Below are positions 60,109 to 64,000 of a stretch of DNA of 64,000 nucleotides, piece after piece (position 1 is the stretch's first letter; each line of letters starts with the position of its first letter). The stretch comes from Paenibacillus xylanilyticus. GTDB taxonomy: Bacteria; Bacillota; Bacilli; Paenibacillales; Paenibacillaceae. The DNA is taken from contig NZ_CP044310.1 in the NCBI RefSeq assembly GCF_009664365.1, forward strand, positions 2,119,001 to 2,183,000, in the 5' to 3' direction. The position numbers and the translations under genes are program-made. The notes under the pieces are model-generated. The model made no database searches. It saw nothing but the letters and a program-made list of their open reading frames with translations, and was not told the origin of the DNA.

Positions 60109-61071
60109 GTGAAAGGAGAGAACACCACATTTATGTATAAAGAATTGAATGAACAACTGGCTGTGCTCAAGGAAAAGGGGAGAATTTACGAGAAATGGAA
60201 CAATCGCCTGGAGAAGTTGAACCAGGAAGAAGCTGAGTGGAAGGCGAAAGTACAGCGGCGCCTGGAGCATCTCCGGAAGGAGCAGAAAGATGTGGACCGG
60301 CTGAATGGCATGACCTTATCTGCATTTTTCTATAACTTGATTGGTAAAAAGCAGGAGAAGCTGGAGAAGGAAGAACTCGAATTAATGGAGAGTAAGGCTG
60401 AGTATGATACCGCATGCCAAATGTTACAAGACATTCACGAGCAGAGGAAAGAAGTGCAGCGCGAACTGGATGAGCAGAGTAAATATCGATTCTGGGAAAA
60501 TGATTACAAGGTGCTGTGGGGTAAAAAGGAAAATCAACTGCTGGCGAATCACGATGAACTTAGGCAATTGGCAGAGGATCTGGAACATTTACGCGGAGAA
60601 ATGAAGGAACTTAAGGAGGCAGACCGCGAAGGGGAACGACTGCTAAGTGCACTAGGCCGTGCGGGGGATGCGCTCAAGTCTGCAGGGAATTGGGGAATAT
60701 ACGATATGGTGGGCGGAGGTATGATATCCACTCATATCAAACGCGGTCGTATGGATGACGCTCAATCTGCCTTAACGGAAGCGGGAAGACATTTGAAGCG
60801 ATTCCAGAAGGAGCTTGAAGATGTGAAAATGGCGGTACACGCTGACCTGGAGCTTGGAGGATTATTATCCTTTGCAGACTACTTCTTCGATAATCTCTTC
60901 GTGGACTGGATGGTGCAGGACAAAATCCGAAAAGCCGAATCGCAGGTGGAAGAGGGCCGTCTTACCGTCCGTCGTACATTGCATGTGTTAAAAAATGAAA
61001 TTCGTGATCATGAGAGGCAATTAACACAAATCGAGCAGCAATATCGTCAGTATGTGGAGCAGGCTGATTAA
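60109..61071 (+). CDS. Coiled-coil protein of unknown function
   Basis: A 320-residue soluble protein rich in Glu, Lys, Gln and Leu, predicted to be helical and coiled coil for most of its length (residues about 10-200 and 215-315). The central GNWGIYDMVGGGMISTHIKRG is a conserved non-helical segment. AAGGAAA supports GTG 60109; a stronger AAAGGAG further on serves ATG 60133 only with 14 bases spacing, so the start is uncertain. It lies between the ABC-F gene and convergent M42. No family is recognised. Confidence 0.75.
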   Translation: MKGENTTFMYKELNEQLAVLKEKGRIYEKWNNRLEKLNQEEAEWKAKVQRRLEHLRKEQKDVDRLNGMTLSAFFYNLIGKKQEKLEKEELELMESKAEYDTACQMLQDIHEQRKEVQRELDEQSKYRFWENDYKVLWGKKENQLLANHDELRQLAEDLEHLRGEMKELKEADREGERLLSALGRAGDALKSAGNWGIYDMVGGGMISTHIKRGRMDDAQSALTEAGRHLKRFQKELEDVKMAVHADLELGGLLSFADYFFDNLFVDWMVQDKIRKAESQVEEGRLTVRRTLHVLKNEIRDHERQLTQIEQQYRQYVEQAD

Positions 61072-61103
61072 GGTGGATGTCCAGTTAGGAGAACATGATA
61101 GGG

Positions 61104-61148
61104 TAAAAAAAGATGCCAGACAGCGATGTGAGCTGTTGCTGGCATCTT
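61104..61148 (-). terminator. Terminator of the M42 gene
   Basis: The perfect stem AAGATGCCAG / CTGGCATCTT with a run of T on the minus strand (61104-61110); the plus tail is weak. Confidence 0.8.
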
Positions 61149-61177
61149 CCTATACTCCTGAAGTATACAGAGGGTGA

Positions 61178-62218
61178 TTACTTGGTTGTGATGTATGAAG
61201 CGAGCAGTCTGGCTGTATTCACAACGGCATCCTTGTGCGTACGCTCCATCGAATGGGAAGCATGTACACCAGGACCAATCAGAGCAGCACGAATGTTGTT
61301 TCCACCTCGCAAGGCAGCACTGCCATCTGATCCGTATTGTGGATAAATATCAACGACATAATCGAGATTGGCTTGCTTGGCAAGTTCAATCAGGCGACTC
61401 GTCATGTCATAATCATATGGACCTGAAGAATCTTTGGCGCAGATGGATACATCCGTTTCTTTACAGCTGAGATCGTCCCCCATTGCCCCCATATCTACGG
61501 CGATCAATTCACTGATCTCGGACGGGATATACGAGGCGCCATGTCCAACTTCTTCGTAATTCGAAATAAGCAGAGAGACGTTATGTAGAGGCTTCCAGCC
61601 TTCCCGATGAGCAGATTCCAGAATGCCGAAAAGGGCAGCCACGCTAGCTTTGTCATCCAGATGACGTGACTTGATATATCCGCTTGGCGTAATAACCGCA
61701 CGTGCATCGAATGAAATAAAGTCACCGACGCCGATACCGAGTTCAAGAACATCTTCCTTGGATGAAACCACTTCATCAATACGAACTTCCATATGGCTTT
61801 CCTTACGCTCAAAGGTGCGGGCATCAGGGTAGACATGAACCGAAGGGTGCAGGGAGAGAATCGTACCGGTATATGTTTTGCCATCACGTGTGTGGATCGT
61901 GCAATACTCATTTTCGATACTGTGCATGGTGAATCCACCCACAGAGGTTAGCTTGAGTGTACCGTAAGAAGTGATGGATCGTACCATCGCGCCTAGCGTA
62001 TCCACATGTGCACTGAGTCCAATGGTCTTGGAGGCATCCTGCCCAGGCAAAGTGAGTACCGCTCCGCCTTTGTTATTTAATTCAAACGAAATATTCAATG
62101 ATTGGGCTTCTTCCCGGATCATTTCGATAATGTGGTGTGTGTAGCCACTTGGGCTCGGCGTATCCAGCAGCCTTTTCAGAAGATCCAGGACGTAGGATTC
62201 ATTAATTGTAAAATTCAT
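61178..62218 (-). CDS. M42-family aminopeptidase/glutamyl peptidase
   Basis: A 346-residue binuclear-metal peptidase. Metal and catalytic residues are visible in LSAHVDTLGAM (His, Asp), HLDDKAS (Asp), SNYEEVGHGAS (Glu pair) and AVDMGAM (Asp), with HASHSMERTH near the C terminus (His). It is the YsdC/FrvX/PepA type that removes N-terminal residues from peptides and forms tetrahedral dodecamers. GAGGAGGAA precedes the ATG at 62218; a longer frame to 62284 overlaps the LapA terminator. Confidence 0.92.
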   Translation of the reverse strand: MNFTINESYVLDLLKRLLDTPSPSGYTHHIIEMIREEAQSLNISFELNNKGGAVLTLPGQDASKTIGLSAHVDTLGAMVRSITSYGTLKLTSVGGFTMHSIENEYCTIHTRDGKTYTGTILSLHPSVHVYPDARTFERKESHMEVRIDEVVSSKEDVLELGIGVGDFISFDARAVITPSGYIKSRHLDDKASVAALFGILESAHREGWKPLHNVSLLISNYEEVGHGASYIPSEISELIAVDMGAMGDDLSCKETDVSICAKDSSGPYDYDMTSRLIELAKQANLDYVVDIYPQYGSDGSAALRGGNNIRAALIGPGVHASHSMERTHKDAVVNTARLLASYITTK

Positions 62219-62260
62219 ATAGAGTTCCTCCTCATAATCAGTGTTCCCAAACAAGAATAC

Positions 62261-62306
62261 AGCCTGTCTGGTCGAATGGGACATCCATTCCTTATGCCAG
62301 CAGGCT
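62261..62306 (-). terminator. Probable terminator of the LapA gene
   Basis: AGCCTG...CTGG pairs with CCAG...CAGGCT, with inner GAATGG/CCATTC, and a T-rich minus-strand tail. Confidence 0.6.
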
Positions 62307-62317
62307 GCTTGTTCTTC

Positions 62318-62701
62318 TTACAACGAATCTGCAGAATTTCCTTTGCGCTGCTGACTCTGGATGGAATCCGTCTCAGCCATGCGATCCGTTTCAGTTGATT
62401 CGAAGGCTCCCATCGATGCGGTGGAACCCGGTGAAGAATAGCTCGAAGCCGTGTTCTCCAGTTCGGTTACACGCAATTTCAATTGCTTGTTCTCACGCTG
62501 CAATCGATACTGACGGAAGATGCCATAGGATCCAACGATGATTCCGCCAATCAGGGTACAGCCCAGAATCAGCAAAATCAGAGGGATTTGAACCGTGTTA
62601 AACAGCAGGTTAACTTGCACGGAATCCACATTAATAACAGCGAAGATTCCGGTAAGAAGTGCAAAAACAAGACCTGCGATGAGGGTCCATTGCATTTTCA
62701 T
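62318..62701 (-). CDS. LapA-domain membrane protein
   Basis: A 127-residue protein with two membrane segments (LIAGLVFALLTGIFAVINV and PLILLILGCTLIGGIIVGSY), the LapA/DUF1049 layout. A coiled-coil stretch (RLQRENKQLKLRVTELE) and a disordered Ser/Thr/Gly tail follow. GGAGG precedes the ATG. In Gram-negatives LapA aids envelope assembly, but in Gram-positives the role is unknown. Confidence 0.88.
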   Translation of the reverse strand: MKMQWTLIAGLVFALLTGIFAVINVDSVQVNLLFNTVQIPLILLILGCTLIGGIIVGSYGIFRQYRLQRENKQLKLRVTELENTASSYSSPGSTASMGAFESTETDRMAETDSIQSQQRKGNSADSL

Positions 62702-62778
62702 GGTGGTGCCTCCTTGTTGAACAATTCAGGAATACGAATGCATTACCCCAAAGAAGGCGCTGTGCATCTGGCTTGATT

Positions 62779-62810
62779 ATAAAATCCCTTGCCCGAAATG
62801 GGCAAGGGAT
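62779..62810 (-). terminator. pepF terminator
   Basis: A perfect 11-bp stem ATCCCTTGCCC / GGGCAAGGGAT with a five-base loop, followed on the minus strand by TTTTATAA. Confidence 0.9.
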
Positions 62811-62838
62811 GCAGGTTGCATGTAACAGAGAGACAACT

Positions 62839-64000
62839 TTATTTAGTCAATTGTTCCATCTGTTCAATCAATTCTTTGAAGACACTCATGGCTTCGCGAA
62901 TTGGCTGTGGAGAAGACATATCCACGCCTGCTTTTTTTAGAATATTGATGGAGTAGTCACTTCCACCACTCTTGAGGAAGCCAAGATAACGGTCTACCGC
63001 AGGCTGACCTTCTTCGAGAATCTGTTTGGAGAAGCTCGTTGCAGCAGAGAAGCCCGTTGCATATTTATAAACGTAGAAGCTGTTGTAGAAATGGGGGATA
63101 CGTGCCCATTCCATCTCAATATCCTTATCCACAGCCATGCTGTTTCCATGGTATTGGACGTTAAGGTCGTAATAAATTTCAGACAGGAGCTGCGGTGTAA
63201 GGGCCTCGCCCTGTTCAGCACGCTCATGAATGATTTTCTCAAATTCGGCAAACATCGTTTGACGGAACACCGTTGTACGGAATTGATCTGCATAATAGGT
63301 CAACAGATACAGTTTTTCCTTCGGATCCGTGGATTTGTTAAGCAGGTAATCCATCAGCAATGCTTCATTGGTTGTGGATGCAACCTCTGCCAGGAAGATG
63401 GTGTACTGTGCATCCCGATACGGAAGGGTAGTATCCGAATAATAGGAATGCAGAGCATGACCCATTTCATGTGCCAGTGTAAACATGCTGTTCAGATTGT
63501 CTTTATGGTTAAGCAGGACATATGGGTGTGTGCCGTAAGCACCCCAGCTGTAAGCACCTGAACGTTTGTTTTCGTTCTCATATACGTCAATCCAGCGGTC
63601 ATCATATCCAGCCTGCAATGTATTCGCATAATCCTCGCCCAGCGGCTTCAGGCCATCTTTGACGGTCTGTTTTGCTTCCTCATAAGTGATGTCCATTTTA
63701 TACTCATCAACCAGAGGAGCGAACAAGTCATACATATGCAATTGATCCACACCGAGCAATTTTTTGCGCAGATCCATATAACGGTGCAGCAGCGGGAGGC
63801 TTTCATGAATGGTGTCCACCAGGTTGGTGTAAACCTCTGTTGGAATGTTGTCACCGTACAGTGACATTTCCATTACGGAAGGGTACTTCCGGACATTCGC
63901 ATAGAACATGTTTTTGGTGACATTGGCATTCAGGGCTGCAGCAATCGTGTTCTTCTGTTTGGCGTACGTTTCATACACGGCTTTGAAGGCACGTTCGCGA
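62839..64000 (-). CDS. pepF: Oligoendopeptidase F, M3 family (C-terminal part)
   Basis: The frame is open to the window edge, so the N-terminal part lies beyond 64000; about 387 residues are present. The zinc-binding HEMGHALHSYY and the downstream Glu of EVASTTNEALLM are the M3 signature, and the conserved NPF-like and HFYNSFYVYKYATGFS segments follow. This cytoplasmic metallopeptidase trims peptides of about 7-17 residues. The visible start of the fragment reads RERAFKAVYETYAKQ, typical of the PepF middle region. Confidence 0.93.
   Translation of the reverse strand, partial: RERAFKAVYETYAKQKNTIAAALNANVTKNMFYANVRKYPSVMEMSLYGDNIPTEVYTNLVDTIHESLPLLHRYMDLRKKLLGVDQLHMYDLFAPLVDEYKMDITYEEAKQTVKDGLKPLGEDYANTLQAGYDDRWIDVYENENKRSGAYSWGAYGTHPYVLLNHKDNLNSMFTLAHEMGHALHSYYSDTTLPYRDAQYTIFLAEVASTTNEALLMDYLLNKSTDPKEKLYLLTYYADQFRTTVFRQTMFAEFEKIIHERAEQGEALTPQLLSEIYYDLNVQYHGNSMAVDKDIEMEWARIPHFYNSFYVYKYATGFSAATSFSKQILEEGQPAVDRYLGFLKSGGSDYSINILKKAGVDMSSPQPIREAMSVFKELIEQMEQLTK

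Overview
The window looks like a chromosomal segment of a low- to mid-G+C Gram-positive spore former, most likely a Paenibacillus. Supporting signs are strong AAGGAGG-type ribosome sites, frequent GTG and TTG starts, sigma-A promoters, DeoR/HxlR/MerR/GlnR-type regulation, a coproporphyrin-type heme operon, a lipoteichoic acid synthase-like sulfatase, a LysM plus M14 peptidase of the sporulation type, and homologues of small Bacillus proteins (YutE, YuzB, YtxH). Genus is inferred; species cannot be read from the sequence. There is no rRNA operon, CRISPR array, insertion sequence or recognisable complete prophage. The only RNA gene seen is a tRNA-Leu(CAG).

Layout. 1-2.9 kb: tail of an SDR/epimerase gene, a flavin-dependent oxidoreductase and an unknown protein. 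3.0-6.9 kb: fructose operon fruR-fruK-fruA with a perfect intercistronic hairpin before fruA. 7-16.6 kb: an accessory metabolic and regulatory stretch with a methyltransferase, an oxalate decarboxylase plus zinc alcohol dehydrogenase pair, a nitroreductase and MarR regulator sharing one operator sequence, a divergent SDR/MerR pair with two 19-bp-spacer MerR promoters, an AraC / Atu4866 / SDR / LysR cluster, and then a spermidine-synthase-like protein. 17.7-19.3 kb: a dCache-GGDEF diguanylate cyclase gene broken by a frameshift. 19.4-23.7 kb: HxlR regulator, Gfo/Idh oxidoreductase, tRNA-Leu, glycerol-1-phosphate dehydrogenase and a duplicated-HTH protein. 24-34 kb: a lone holin and many small housekeeping or conserved proteins, including glutamate racemase, a LysM-M14 peptidase, a Cys-less HesB-fold protein, an aldo/keto reductase and a UbiA prenyltransferase.

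34-44 kb: FrnE-type DsbA protein, a cytidine/blasticidin-type deaminase, an LtaS-like enzyme, an rRNA methyltransferase, an O-methyltransferase, secreted asparaginase and a cytochrome P450. The last two are divergent, and two perfect GlnR/TnrA boxes lie between them. An MFS exporter follows. 44.3-47.7 kb: overlapping hemE-hemH-hemY operon. 47.9-50.8 kb: CapA-like protein, glycerophosphodiesterase and FAH-family hydrolase. 51.4-56.4 kb: MarR / arylsulfotransferase-like / SsuABC-like transporter operon preceded by a leader with its own terminator. 56.6-64 kb: DUF92 membrane protein, TetR, an ABC-F ATPase, a coiled-coil protein, M42 aminopeptidase, LapA-domain protein and the C-terminal part of oligoendopeptidase F, which runs off the end.

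Most genes are separated by clear intrinsic terminators, so transcription units are short. The most informative signals are regulatory: shared operators (MarR, MerR), nitrogen-control boxes at the asparaginase, a Rex-like box at the prenyltransferase, and the sulfur-related MarR/ASST/ABC operon, which is the best candidate here for an under-described pathway.
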